A DNA stretch of 64,000 nucleotides. Source: Dermanyssus gallinae (taxonomy: Eukaryota; Arthropoda; Arachnida; Mesostigmata; Dermanyssidae). Numbering within the stretch: position 1 is the first letter of the stretch; each line of letters begins with the position of its first letter. The position numbers and the translations under genes were made by a program. This document shows, piece after piece, positions 33,960 through 43,912 of this stretch. Under the pieces are notes generated by a model. It had not been told where the DNA came from and did not search any database. It saw only the letters and a list, made by a program, of their open reading frames with translations. The stretch covers positions 186,001 through 250,000 of the forward strand of contig QVRM01005974.1 of assembly GCA_003439945.1 (NCBI GenBank), written 5' to 3'.

Positions 33960-34600
33960 GAACATGCATTAATATATAATTAAATATCTCGGTAGCAGTC
34001 TCTTCCTCTCAAAACATTGACCCGATTATACAGGCAGCGTTACCTCTGCATACCGCCAGCGAGAGCAACTGCCGCAGGAACTCGCTCTCTCGTCGGTCGC
34101 CTGTGTTCTCCTGTATCCGCTCGCCAAGCTCTTTAATGAATCCCCTTGTGCCTTTACTAGCGGGACCTAGTGTTTCCATAGCGATAGGCACGACGTGGTA
34201 TCTGGGCTCTAAGTCCATGTACTTTCGTCTTTTTGTCGATCTGCATGTTTGGCGACCCAGCCGGTCTCAAGGACACTGTGTCGCAGGTAGGACGGGGCAA
34301 CAGTGCAGGATACTGTTGTATCCCATGCCAGACACTTACCGCAAGACCACAATGGAGTAGTGACTCCGTCGGGCCTCCTGTCTCTGCTTGTATCGAGTCT
34401 GGGCTCCAGCGTACTCGGTATGCCTGCACGACGCAGGGCTATCCTTATGATCGAGTTAAGTTCCGCGTGCCTAGCGGCTCTTCCTTGGCTTTTGATGCAG
34501 CTCAGGGGGTGAAGGCCGTTACTCTCTACAGGCGTCCCACAGGCTGAGCAGGTGTATGGCTCGCATATGGGAGCTCCAATTCGGAACGCTGTCACTATGC
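33960..34600 (-). mobile_element. LINE carboxy-end fragment with RPDG/WD nuclease-like motif
   Basis: Minus frames 34595-34209 and 34218-34009 form one protein end with a single frameshift near 34210. It holds a Cys motif (CSACGTPVESNGLHPLSC), then AELNSIIRIALRRAGIPSTLEP, RRPDGVTTPLWSCGKCLAWDT, HVVPIAMETLGPASKGTRGF and LSLAVCRGNAACIIG. I recognise this ending from animal reverse-transcriptase proteins whose carboxy domain has an Arg-Pro-Asp-Gly and a Trp-Asp, a pattern resembling PD-(D/E)XK nucleases. That fold assignment is inference. The RT itself is missing, so the copy is 5'-truncated, with AAT repeats at both ends. Confidence 0.7.
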
Positions 34601-34602
34601 GG

Positions 34603-34709
<107 letters not shown>

Positions 34710-35360
34710 TCTCAAAAATGATTGAAATTTGATCCCAGTGAACGTTTTTTGTAGCGGTCACGATTCGAATTTGTTCAGAACCAAGTGTCGACCAACTCAG
34801 CATGGTACCGCAGATGAGGGCGGCGTTTCCTTGTTTTATGTTGAACTTGCGTTGTCTAAATAGGGTCGATGTTCTCTTCTAGACAGAAGCATGACTTTGT
34901 GGATCAGCTGCTTAATTAACGGAACGAGTACTCCCACGTTCCTGTTGTTACTCAGAGCACATTGGTTGAAGTAAGTTTACACAAACTATAGCGTAGAGTA
35001 AACGATACGCGACAATGATCAAAGGCGACTTCATCTCATACCTGACTGTTTACGTTCTGCCGGTCATTATGCACGCGAAGATTGACCTTAATTGATCTGA
35101 TTGTCCTTTACAGGCATACACAACGTGCACATGTATTCGTGTATGACATGTGCCGAACGTAGCCTTGAGGCTAATTAGTATTTAGCGTTATTTCGGTTCA
35201 GGCCCCTCTCCAAACCAACGAAGAGACAGGAAACAGTGATATAACTGTCTAGACTCTCGTTAAGCCTCTAAATTAATTTAGCTTAGTCGGTCGCATACAC
35301 GAATACATGTGTTTGCCATCACATGCTTTGTGTAAAATTTTCACTGTGTAGAGGTGCCAC
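34710..35360. other. Possible LINE 3' end (minus) then unassigned DNA
   Basis: 34.71-34.90 kb on the minus strand leads into the AAT tail, but no protein motif is clear. 34.9-35.36 kb shows nothing. Confidence 0.3.
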
Positions 35361-35361
35361 G

Positions 35362-35388
<27 letters not shown>
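35362..35388. repeat. (TA)n microsatellite
   Basis: TA array ending exactly at the 5' end of the Tc1-like element. Confidence 0.92.
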
Positions 35389-35392
<4 letters not shown>

Positions 35393-35760
35393 GCAGCATA
35401 AGTAACGTAAAAAGCTCCGGAGCCTGCAGATAGAAGTTCGCACGCTTAAGACATTAAAACATCGCGGGCAGCCATTGCAGCGCCACTCATCTACAAGAAC
35501 AACAACACAAACCCTATTCAAATTTGTTTAGCGAGAGCAGAGTCGTTACGAATATGGCGACGGCAACTCTTGACTGTGGAAAAGTAATTTTCGGGCACAG
35601 TCGTGGTAAATTGATTGCAGAGATAGCTTGGTGCCTTGACATTTGTCGAACAGGTGCGCATAGGACAGTGCATAAGACTGTGCAGAGATGAGATACCAGG
35701 ACTTTGCATATCTCAAAGACAGTCCCCGATCGAGTCAACCGAGTCCATTAGGGACACCAC
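35389..35760 (+). mobile_element. Tc1/mariner-type element, 5' fragment
   Basis: After TA the sequence reads GGGTGCAGCATAAGTAACGT, a typical terminal style. At 35554-35691 a 45-codon frame starts MATATLDCGKVIFGHSRGKL and continues IAEIAWCLDICRTGAHRTVH, a helix-turn-helix of the Tc1 transposase type, before a TGA. A shifted frame continues briefly. No catalytic domain or right end is present within the next kilobase. Confidence 0.6.
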
Positions 35761-36426
35761 AACCTGTCGATCGCGTACGTAGAAACGTGGCTAGAAAAGC
35801 ACGATGCCACAACGTAGAAATTCTTTCTACGCCCGTGAAGCCAAGAAGAAGTCTCGCGCGCCTGCTAGTTCTAAGCTAGAGGAGCCTCCTTCGTCTAACT
35901 CTAATATAGACAAGCAAGACCTACATCTTTCACTGTCGGCAGACAAACTAGTCAGCAGCTAAGAAGTAATGCTTTCAAACGTAGCGCTTAAGTACTCTAG
36001 GGTTCTCGGAAAAGATTGTATGATCCTAGTACGGAGTCGCCGTCAGCCCAGTCTCTGCAGTCAGCCCATCGAGCAGCGGCCAAGACCACCTCTAAGCACC
36101 TGTTGCTCGAACTACAGTTATTCATCTGTGATTTAACCGCGACACACTGAGTTTCTCAAGAGGGGATATGAGAGTTTCTCGGCTACGAAGATTAGTTGTG
36201 CGGTGCAGGTTCTGGTGGTGCTATAGGGTGCTGACTTGCCGTACAGTGGAGAACTGTCGTCGCCGCAGTAATCGTCATTGCTGTTCCTGTGTAACCACTG
36301 CAAAGTGCCATCATCATCATCCTCCTCGTCGTTGTCGCCGCTCACGTCGCTTTCTGTATCGAGATCAACGATATTGTCAAGAGCACCTAGTCAGCATTGC
36401 GCCGGTAGTATTATCGCGGCCGTATA
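35761..36426. other. Unassigned sequence
   Basis: Possibly the degenerate 5' part or ORF1 of the following R1-clade element, but no diagnostic motif was found. Confidence 0.3.
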
Positions 36427-36512
36427 TAGGCAAACGAAGCGGTAGCTAGGTAGGTAACATTCCTGCCTGTAAACACCACTTCCCGGGTTCACATTCTGGG
36501 GTGTTCTTTTGT
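36427..36512 (+). other. Possible tRNA-derived sequence
   Basis: TAGCTAGGTAGG resembles an A box. CCCGGGTTCACATTCTGGGG can fold as a T arm with a near-B-box GGTTCACATTC. The acceptor and anticodon stems are not convincing, so this is at most a SINE head or tRNA relic. Confidence 0.25.
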
Positions 36513-36738
36513 TGTTTATTTTATAGTGTTGTATTTTTATATTTATTTTTATTTAGCGTGCTTCTCGCGAGTAGCGAGATGTTTTTTGGGCGTACTTCTC
36601 GCTACCCCGCTTGTGGTTGAAAAACCTGAGAAGGGGTTCCGTTAGCAAAAGGGGGGCTTGGTTAAACCACACTGACTCCGCGAAGCAGACGGAGATAGAA
36701 AAAGTCCGATTTGGCTGGGCGTCCTGCCCAATTCCCGA

Positions 36739-37095
36739 GTGAGTTACTGTGCCCACATGCCAAAAGTGCTAAAGGGTTGGGCACCAGTCCGGACCTGCAC
36801 ATTTGAGTCGGTGGCGACCAAGCGCTACTACAAATACGGTGAACTGGGCCATATCTCAAATGGATGCATAAAGGCCCCCACGTGCTGCAACTGTGGAGTT
36901 GCCCCACACTCAGCCAACTTTTTGTCATGTCCAAACTACCAGTCTAAAATATCACGTCACCCGGAATCCCTGACAAACAACGCCCTAGACAGCCTAGACC
37001 ACAGAGTGAACACGCCTGCTAAGAAAGACGACGGTTTTAAACAACCCTCGCGGAAAAGTACTATGAAGTCACCGCCAATGGACCAACAAGCTTAG
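36739..37095 (+). pseudogene. R1-type ORF1 (gag-like) carboxy region
   Basis: The frame contains TFESVATKRYYKYGELGHIS with NGC, a Cys-X2-Cys-X4-His-X4-Cys knuckle in which both leading Cys are Tyr. The next knuckle is better kept: CCNCGVAPHSANFLSC. A Ser/Lys-rich tail follows to a stop. These knuckles bind LINE RNA in the ribonucleoprotein. The start codon (GTG in the open frame) is not real, and the amino part is missing or degenerate. Confidence 0.7.
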
Positions 37096-37289
37096 TCTCA
37101 AAACTTCAATGACGCACCTTAAAGTAATTCAAGTGAAAAGTCCCGAAAAGGAACAATTTCTATACGCCAATCTGCTTAGTAAGCACGCTGGCCGAATGTA
37201 TAGAGTCAATACTAGAGCTATGCGTGCGAAGCTTTGCACGGCCTGCTCTTGCCGACATGATATGGGTTCTGAGAGGGCCGATTAATTCT

Positions 37290-38030
37290 TTCGGCCATTG
37301 AGCGGGTACCAGGGTGGAATCCCTGCACCAGTCTCCGTCACGGATCAGAAGCTCACTACTGATTGTTCTGCTGGACGTTAGAAAAGCACTACTCAAGAAG
37401 AGGGTGCCGTCCTATCTTTTTTTTACTGCTGAAACCTCTTAGCATTACTTTGGGGGATTACGGGAATCCAGACGGACATGCGCCACCCCAGCCATGGTGA
37501 CTAGTCTGGGACTCGCAAACCCAGTAAACCCGCTTCCGCCCCACTCCCAGGGAGCGGTAACTGCGTAGGCATTGCTTCGAATAGAAGCCGTCCTATCTGC
37601 TCCGCGCAATCTCGGCCTATCTGAGCGGGCAGCACACAGTCAGCGAGAACTCCGAGTTCGACATGACGGCTGCAATTCTCCAGGGCTTGATTATAGGACT
37701 CCTTCTATGGAACCTGGCATGCGGCAACGTCTAAGTACGGGTAGTTACTAAGATGGAATCGCTGCACCAGTCCCCGTCTCGGATTAGAAGCTTACTACTG
37801 GTTGTTCTGCTGGACGTTAAAAAGCACTACCCAAGAAGAGGGTGCCGTCCCATCTGCGCCGCGCAATCTCGACCTACCTGAGCGGGAGGCACATAGTCAG
37901 CAAGGACTCCGAGTTCGACATGACGGCTGCGGTTCCCCAGGACTCCCTCTATGGAACCTGGCGTACGGCAACATTTCACGTTTAGAATCTTCCAGAGGGC
38001 ATTAAACAGCTGGCGTACGCAGACGACCTC
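37290..38030 (+). pseudogene. R1-type RT palm, duplicated segment
   Basis: Two related blocks follow each other. Each has GGAATCNCTGCACCAGTC, a TTGTTCTGCTGGACGTTA stretch encoding VVLLDV and the first catalytic Asp, then AAGAAGAGGGTGCCGTCC. Both also share GCGCAATCTCG.CCTA.CTGAGCGG, encoding AISAYLSG, and GAGTTCGACATGACGGCTGC. In the first, a 130-bp insertion splits the block. The second lacks bases after CCCCAG and is followed by Leu-Ala-Tyr-Ala-Asp-Asp-Leu-Ala at about 38010-38033, an intact YADD (38016-38027). This looks like a segmental duplication within the element or two co-oriented copies. Confidence 0.7.
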
Positions 38031-39073
38031 GCAGTGATGGTCCAGTCCCGCTCACCCCAGCAACTAGGACTGAGGGCCAACAACACACTGGCGAAGATCG
38101 CTGGCTGGATAAGATGGTTGGTCTGGCATTGGCGCAGAATTAAGGTGAAGGCATCCTCCTAATTGGGGCAAGGAAGTGCTTTTCCTTTTGTCTAAGTCTA
38201 GATGGTCAGGAGACCGAGGTTGTTAATACCGCCCATTACCTTGAAATTTACCTATACAGGGAACTGCGGGGCACAGCCCACTAACATCTTGCAGCAGAAA
38301 AAGCTACTAATGCCTCGCACAAAGCTAATACCAAACACTTTCGGCCCACGGGAGCGGGCCTTATTTTGTCGGTGGCTGAGTCCATAGTTTTATTTGCAGC
38401 CTTGGTGTGGCCTCAACCGCACTCTCTACAACGAGCAATAAGGCAACGCTACGCAAAGCCCAACGAGTGGCTGCTTCGCGGATCACAGTGGCCGAAGTAA
38501 CAGTCAGCACAGCGACCGTCCTTGTCTGACGAGTTCAGTGCCCTGGGACATGAAAACTAATGAGCGACGCCGCTTGTGGGAAGACCCGGAAAGGCAGAAA
38601 GCGGAGGTAAGGAACATAACCTTTGACATTTGGCAAATTAAATGAGACTCCATTCAGGACGGAGCGCCCGGGTACGGGCTGAAGACCCTGATTTCGGATA
38701 TCAGGGCCTAGGTGTATTGAAGTTATTCTTATGCAGTTCCCGATCAAACGCGGAAATTGGGACTTGACTGTTTTTTAGTGGGTTGGAGCCCCACACTACC
38801 GGCCCACACTTGCAGACAAGTTCTGTGCGGTGGTGTCCACCTGTACACGCCGCAACTTCCAGTTCCAAGCTATTGCACACACTTCTAGTTAATCCTTAAA
38901 AACTCAGCAAATAGAACTAAGCGCACACTAATCTCTAAAGTAGTGCGAAGTATAGGGCCGAAGTATAGTATATACGTGATATTTGCCGTAGAGCTCTTTA
39001 AAGAGACTAAAAGCGCGGGACAGTCCATAGAGACAAATACCGACCTACTCCCAGAATTTTTCACCTCTCCCAT

Positions 39074-39211
39074 CACCAGGGGAATTCAAATCTGCAGAGA
39101 CCGTATATATATATATATATATATATATATCACAAGCACGGTCTCTGCAGCTATGAATTATATATCACGACTACGGTCTCTGAAGATTTGAATTCCTCCG
39201 GTGGTGGGGGA
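39074..39211. repeat. Nested inverted repeat around (TA)n
   Basis: The outer arm CACCAGGGGAATTCAAATCT, continuing GCAGAGACCGT (39074-39104), is complementary to 39173-39204 with about 4 mismatches. An inner copy of CTGCAGAGACCG pairs with CGGTCTCTGCAG at 39139-39150. Between them lies (TA)13. It resembles a small palindromic MITE with an internal array. Confidence 0.75.
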
Positions 39212-39217
39212 GGAGAA

Positions 39218-39221
<4 letters not shown>

Positions 39222-39269
<48 letters not shown>
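39222..39269. repeat. (TA)n microsatellite
   Basis: About 24 TA units adjoining the nested inverted repeat. Confidence 0.95.
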
Positions 39270-39270
<1 letters not shown>

Positions 39271-39960
39271 TGAGACAATGGTAGACATAGACAAGTTCTT
39301 AGGTTGTGAACAAGATCTACTAAATTGAAAAAGTGGGCCTACTAGAAAGATGGCCGCTTCCAACGACGGCGGGAGAAGATAGATGAAGTAAAAGTGCACT
39401 TGACTTCGGAACGTCGAGGAAGCATATACGTCTTCGTCGAAGAGGGCGGACGTATAAAGTGATGGAACGCGATGTCCTTTTCTGTCGGGATCTTCTCGTT
39501 TTGATGATCGTCGTGCTGCAGCTGGCGCGAAAATGAAAACGGCGATTCAGAAGTAACAAAGCGCCTTGCCTCCTGCTTCCTCTCCCCTCGCCCCATCCTC
39601 TTGAACACTCTGGCAGTTCGCTAGCGTCCTCTCGGCGACGGTTATTGGCCGAGAGGGGTAGCCTGAGTCCGTGCCAGCCCTTCCAGCAAACGACGTACAC
39701 CGTATATCGCCGCCGGCGTATGCTTGGTGTGAGCAGACGGATGGACGAATAAACAGACAAATTGACTGAAATACAGCTATCGGGCTCGCGATATTTTGAG
39801 CAGACTAACAGGACGTAAGCGTAGTGAAAGTTTTTCTGGACACTTACTCAGTCACTAATAAATTTGTTACTTGAAACGACATTGACTGGACTTGACACAT
39901 CCATGTATATACACTAGACACGCTTTTAGAGTTTGCAGGTCTATCGTAAGAGCGTCTAGT
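39270..39960. other. GC-richer unassigned stretch
   Basis: Long minus-strand frames at 39320-39760 are Arg/Ser-rich and show no domain. It may be gene-proximal host DNA. Confidence 0.35.
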
Positions 39961-39962
39961 AC

Positions 39963-40215
39963 ATATGTATATATATATAGGTATATATATATATATAGAT
40001 ATATATATATATATCATATAGATATATATATATATGATATATATATATATATCTATATTATATAATATATATCTATACATATAGATATATATATATATCT
40101 CCTACACTCTCTCCTATTATATCTATTCTGTCATCTATATCCTCGCTGTTCACTCTCTCTCTCTTCTCTCTCTCTCCTCTCTTCCATCTTCTATCTCTCT
40201 CTCTCATTCCTCCCT
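39963..40215. repeat. Degenerate TA/GATA then TC-rich low-complexity tract
   Basis: Irregular ATATATAGATATAT mixtures turn into CTCTCTCTTCTC-type sequence. The irregularity suggests consensus error in a hard-to-sequence repeat as much as biology. Confidence 0.8.
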
Positions 40216-40458
40216 ATTAATTCTGCACTACATCCCCATTGTTCCGGTGGTATATCTTGCACGACATGAATAGACGTTGGTTAGTAGATATGACGGTTTT
40301 CCGGTGACTTCACTTGCTTAGCATGCCTATTGCACTCCATGCCTGACTTGCATGCCCTCGTTTTCCGTTTAGTTGGAAATGATACTGCCAAATCTTAGTT
40401 TAGGTAATTTACTCGCAGTCCTTATTTTGTAGGGCTCGTCGGCGTTCCGACACTGTTC

Positions 40459-41000
40459 GTGATGTACGAAGATGTTGTTTGGCCCGATTACCGCCATCAT
40501 GATGTATTTCGTACGTCTTCGTTAATACGAGACTTGTTTATTTTATTCAATGCTGAGCAGTGCATTGATTTGTGGCTACACAGTTTGCAGTTATGCCGTC
40601 TAGCACGATCTCTCGCACAACACGGTCAGGCGGTGCATATTGTTTCCGTCCATCACAACCCGACCTTCGTGGACACGGCTTTCAAATGCTAACCACGTAG
40701 CCCAACAAACTCATATGTGCGACTTTATTTTCTGTCTGTGTCTTTTGTTGCCCTGTTGTTGGCCAGTAATCTGCATATCGTCGCGTCATTGTAACCGTCA
40801 CCACATGCGGTACCGTGACGAGGCGGGCAATGTTTGGCGGCTGCAGTTGTGCCATACCACAACTTTTACAGAGTCGAATTGAGTTGTAGTACGTTTCTGT
40901 GGTATATGGCACATCATTTGGAATATCAGACCGCACGTGCACTATTGCATTAGACTTTGCGTTAGAGGTGGTTAGACAATAGAATAACAACTCATAATGT
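40459..41000 (+). pseudogene. Possible Merlin/IS1595-like transposase relic
   Basis: From the ATG at 40459 the plus frame reads MMYEDVVWPDYRHHDVFRTS then NAEQCIDLWLHSLQLCRLAR and HNPTFVDTAFKC before a stop. The arrangement recalls the amino zinc-ribbon region of IS1595/Merlin transposases. Another frame near 40.88-40.95 kb reads LSCSTFLWYMAHHLEYQTA, resembling the helix region that follows. No catalytic Asp is visible and the similarity is weak, so the family call is tentative. Confidence 0.3.
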
Positions 41001-41398
41001 TGATGCGAACTCTTAGACATGTTTACTATTGCAAGTAATTGCACTATGCGACCTTTCGTGTGATAATCAAATATGTGTTTTTTTTCTCACGCATATTGAG
41101 TAAACTACTGATATCAAACAGCTTCTTGTAAAATTCGCCCTGTTTTACATGTGGATATGTACATGCAATATTTGCGAATGAGAGACAGAAAGCGAGATCG
41201 AGTAGGGAAAGAAAAACAGTCGTACATGGTTGTGGTCACAGTGGCTGGTTAGGACCACAACGAAAACAATTATAAAACCAGTCTCTTCAAAGTTAACTGA
41301 AAATTAAATGCGCGTGGACATCAGGCGACGTGTCACGGCGACTCGTTTTCATTCACATCCGTGTTCGTGCTGATCCGTGACAAAAACGTCGCTAGCGT

Positions 41399-41460
41399 GT
41401 ATATATATATATATATATATATGTTATTTTATATATTTACAAATGCATATATATATATCT
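41399..41460. repeat. (TA)n tracts
   Basis: TA arrays at 41399-41422 and 41448-41458 separated by GTTATTTTATATATTTACAA. Confidence 0.9.
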
Positions 41461-41464
41461 TCTG

Positions 41465-43439
41465 TAACCGTATGTGCTTGTTTTAAGATTTGGTAAAACT
41501 CGGCAGGAAATGTTTGCCCCAATGGAAGGAGAGGCGGAGACATCATTTTTAGGACTAAGAATGAAATTTATCAAAGTAGCTATTCTGCATTTTTTTCCCT
41601 ACATAGATGTTCAAAAATACGTTTTCGGGAGAACCAGTTAACGCATAAAGAAAATGATCACACTGCGCGTTTGGCGGAAAATTCGGCATAGTTTGACTTT
41701 TGCTTAACACCCGACGTAAGCTAGCAAAAGGCAAATAGCGGGACTAAAGACAGTCTTAAGTCTTACGTTGAAGTTTTATGCTCAAAACCGTGAAATGTTG
41801 CTATTACAACAAAAATGTACGCCTAAAAACTATTCTCAGGAAATAGAAAATTCAATGCGCATAATTATTGTACCAACGTGATGGTACTGTGCTACGCAGT
41901 CGCCAAGTAACTAAGCTTTTTCGACAGCCATAGTTGGTATGCTTTACGTTGATGCTTTCACGTTCAAAACCGTAAAATTTTGCCAAGACGTTTCCGCCTC
42001 CTTCTTTCATTGACAAAACATAATTTCTTGCCGAGTTCTCACTTCTGTAGTGACCGTAGTGAAATAAAAATTGTCAACTCAATATTTATTTTACTACAAA
42101 ATTGGTAGACAGTTGATTCATATTACACACAAGGTTTTCCGGCCTCACAACATGTATTTCACTTTGGATGATGAACATAATCCGCAAATTTCTGCACACA
42201 CAAATATATGCAAGCGTCCAATGTCACACCCTCCATAACAGTTACAAAGACATTATTTAATATTAAAACAGCTGAGCTTCATGCATATGTGATGGTGGTA
42301 CCCGTGCCAAGTTATTCGGCAAATTAGCAAGTCGTTTGTTTGCATGGCTGTTTTCTATCTCTGTGAACAAAAGGCCGGGCCATCCGTATAGTTCTCAGCT
42401 ACAAATTTTACATTTCTGTTCTCTCTATAGGCTCGATATAAGACTAGAACATTTGTGTGAATAGTGCATTGTTATACACTAGTATAGTTATACACTAGTA
42501 TACATATAGAGTATATTTTAAATATTTACTAGCTGTGAATGGTGTATTATTAAGTGCTAGAGCTTTAAAACATTTTCGCTCTCTGCATATCTCTAAGGCA
42601 GGTGTTGCCGACGCGCACTTTAGAAGCACGCTTGAATATACGCTTAACGCAGCAGGCCTTCAGCTTGTCTAGACCTTTTAAATAGCTCAAGGTCAATATG
42701 GTGCAATTGTAGAAAGGCAATATATTGCTACAGAGAGTACTTTGATTTTAAAACAAATTAGAGCTGTTTTTACGTTAACATCACGCTTATTGCTATACAA
42801 AAACATTGCAGTTGTAGATTTACTTGTATCTCCTCGATATGTCTGCTAAAAGAGCGTCTAGGAATTAACGTGACGCCTAAATGAGAAAAAACTCAACATA
42901 TGCACATAACGTTTTGATATACCCTTGCTGAAGCAAGCCAAATGATAGCAAGTATGCATGCCTTCGCTTTCAATATGGCGGCAACGATGTTACGCAGCAT
43001 CACCATTTTGGTGCAAACATGATGGGCACTCAATTTGCTTTTTTGTCTGGGATGAGTCTTTCGAGCGTACATGTTTGGTCGTAATGGCAAACATGTACGG
43101 TCCTAAACATGAAAGCTTCAATGTAAGACATAAAAACAAATCGATTTTTTGTGACATTACTTGATCCCGCTTTTCGCCATTTAGCGCTAGCTTGCGTCGG
43201 GTGGCATTTAAATTATGCAACACTTTTGCCCGTATCATTTCTTCATGGAAGTTTCTTCATGGAAGTTCTCCGGCAAACGTAGATTTTGCACAACTATACG
43301 AGTATAAGAGAAAAGGTTGAGTAGCTATTTTCATAAAATGCATTCGTTTTCCTAAACAAGGCGGTTACGCCTCCTTCCATAGGGAACCATTATTCTCTTG
43401 CCGAGTTCTATCAAACCTCACAATAGGTACATACGGTTA
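41465..43439. mobile_element. Foldback family 1 relative, ~2 kb, with LINE fragment in loop
   Basis: The left end TAACCGTATGTGCTTGTTTT and the right end (reverse-complement reading TAACCGTATGTACCTATTGT) pair. Both lead inwards through matching blocks: GGTAAAACTCGGCA, the Cys-coding GGAAGGAGAGGCGG block, GGCGGAAAATTC, ACACCCGACGTAAGCTAGC, AAAACTATTCTCAGGAAATA, GGTACTGTGCTACGCAG. The left unit (41465-42045) corresponds to an arm plus the loop of the 7030-8185 element, and 42935-43439 is an opposing arm. The ~890 bp between contains a LINE RT piece. Divergence is high, so it is an older relative. Confidence 0.65.
42560..42895 (-). pseudogene. LINE RT thumb fragment
   Basis: The minus strand near 42890-42780 reads LGVTLIPRRSFSRHIEEIQV with a leading Tyr-like context, the standard Tyr-Leu-Gly-Val thumb motif of LINE RTs. 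Downstream pieces (SVAIYCLSTI) fit the connection region, with several frame changes. It lies within the loop of the 41.5-kb foldback. Confidence 0.45.
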
Positions 43440-43571
43440 TGGAAGATCTTGATGAATATATACCAGCTAAAGATCTCATCCAACGTTAGTGTTGAAACCT
43501 GTCAACGGGACGCAAGAATGAAGCTGATCCGCCACGGCTCGGCGAGGCCCTACTGAAGAGATGACGACTAT

Positions 43572-43799
43572 GTGCAGGGTGGTCAACCCGGCACGGGTGA
43601 CCGAATGGATCGATCTCCCGTGCTGCACGAGATGCCAGGGATGGGCCATACGGCAAAGGATTGTGCTGAAGAAATACCCCAAGTCCGCAGATGCTATCGC
43701 TGCGAAGCTACTGGACACGTAGCGCGAAACTGCACCGCTAAGATTGAAAAGTGCTGTGCATGCTTTGTGGCAGAGCACTCGGCGAGTTCAATGGCATAG
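43572..43799 (+). pseudogene. R1-type ORF1 knuckle region
   Basis: The frame contains EMPGMGHTAKDC (a knuckle with its first Cys changed), CYRCEATGHVARNC (an intact Cys-X2-Cys-X4-His-X4-Cys knuckle) and CCACFVAEHSAS, the start of a third. It ends at a TAG. Such knuckles bind the LINE transcript. The rest of ORF1 is not recognisable upstream, where the foldback element ends 130 bp away. Confidence 0.75.
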
Positions 43800-43912
43800 C
43801 CTGACAAAAAAAAGGGGCGGAAGATCTGCGAAAGACGCAAATAGGTCTACCGCTTCGAAAGGAGGATTCGCATAATGGTGCTAGTTACCCAATAACAGAG
43901 GAGGATTAAACC

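Larger units (their letters stand above)
36530..38870 (+). mobile_element. R1-clade LINE, rearranged
   Basis: In order there is an ORF1 knuckle region (36.80-36.95 kb), RT palm segments present twice (about 37.29-37.73 kb and 37.75-37.98 kb), a YADD segment, thumb and carboxy pieces (38.2-38.62 kb), and a 3' region with TTTTTTAGTGGGTTGGAGCC and CCCACACTACCGG near 38.77-38.81 kb. The same TTAGTGGGT...CCCACACT bracket ends the 17.7-kb element. The endonuclease and RT fingers are not recognisable. Confidence 0.75.
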
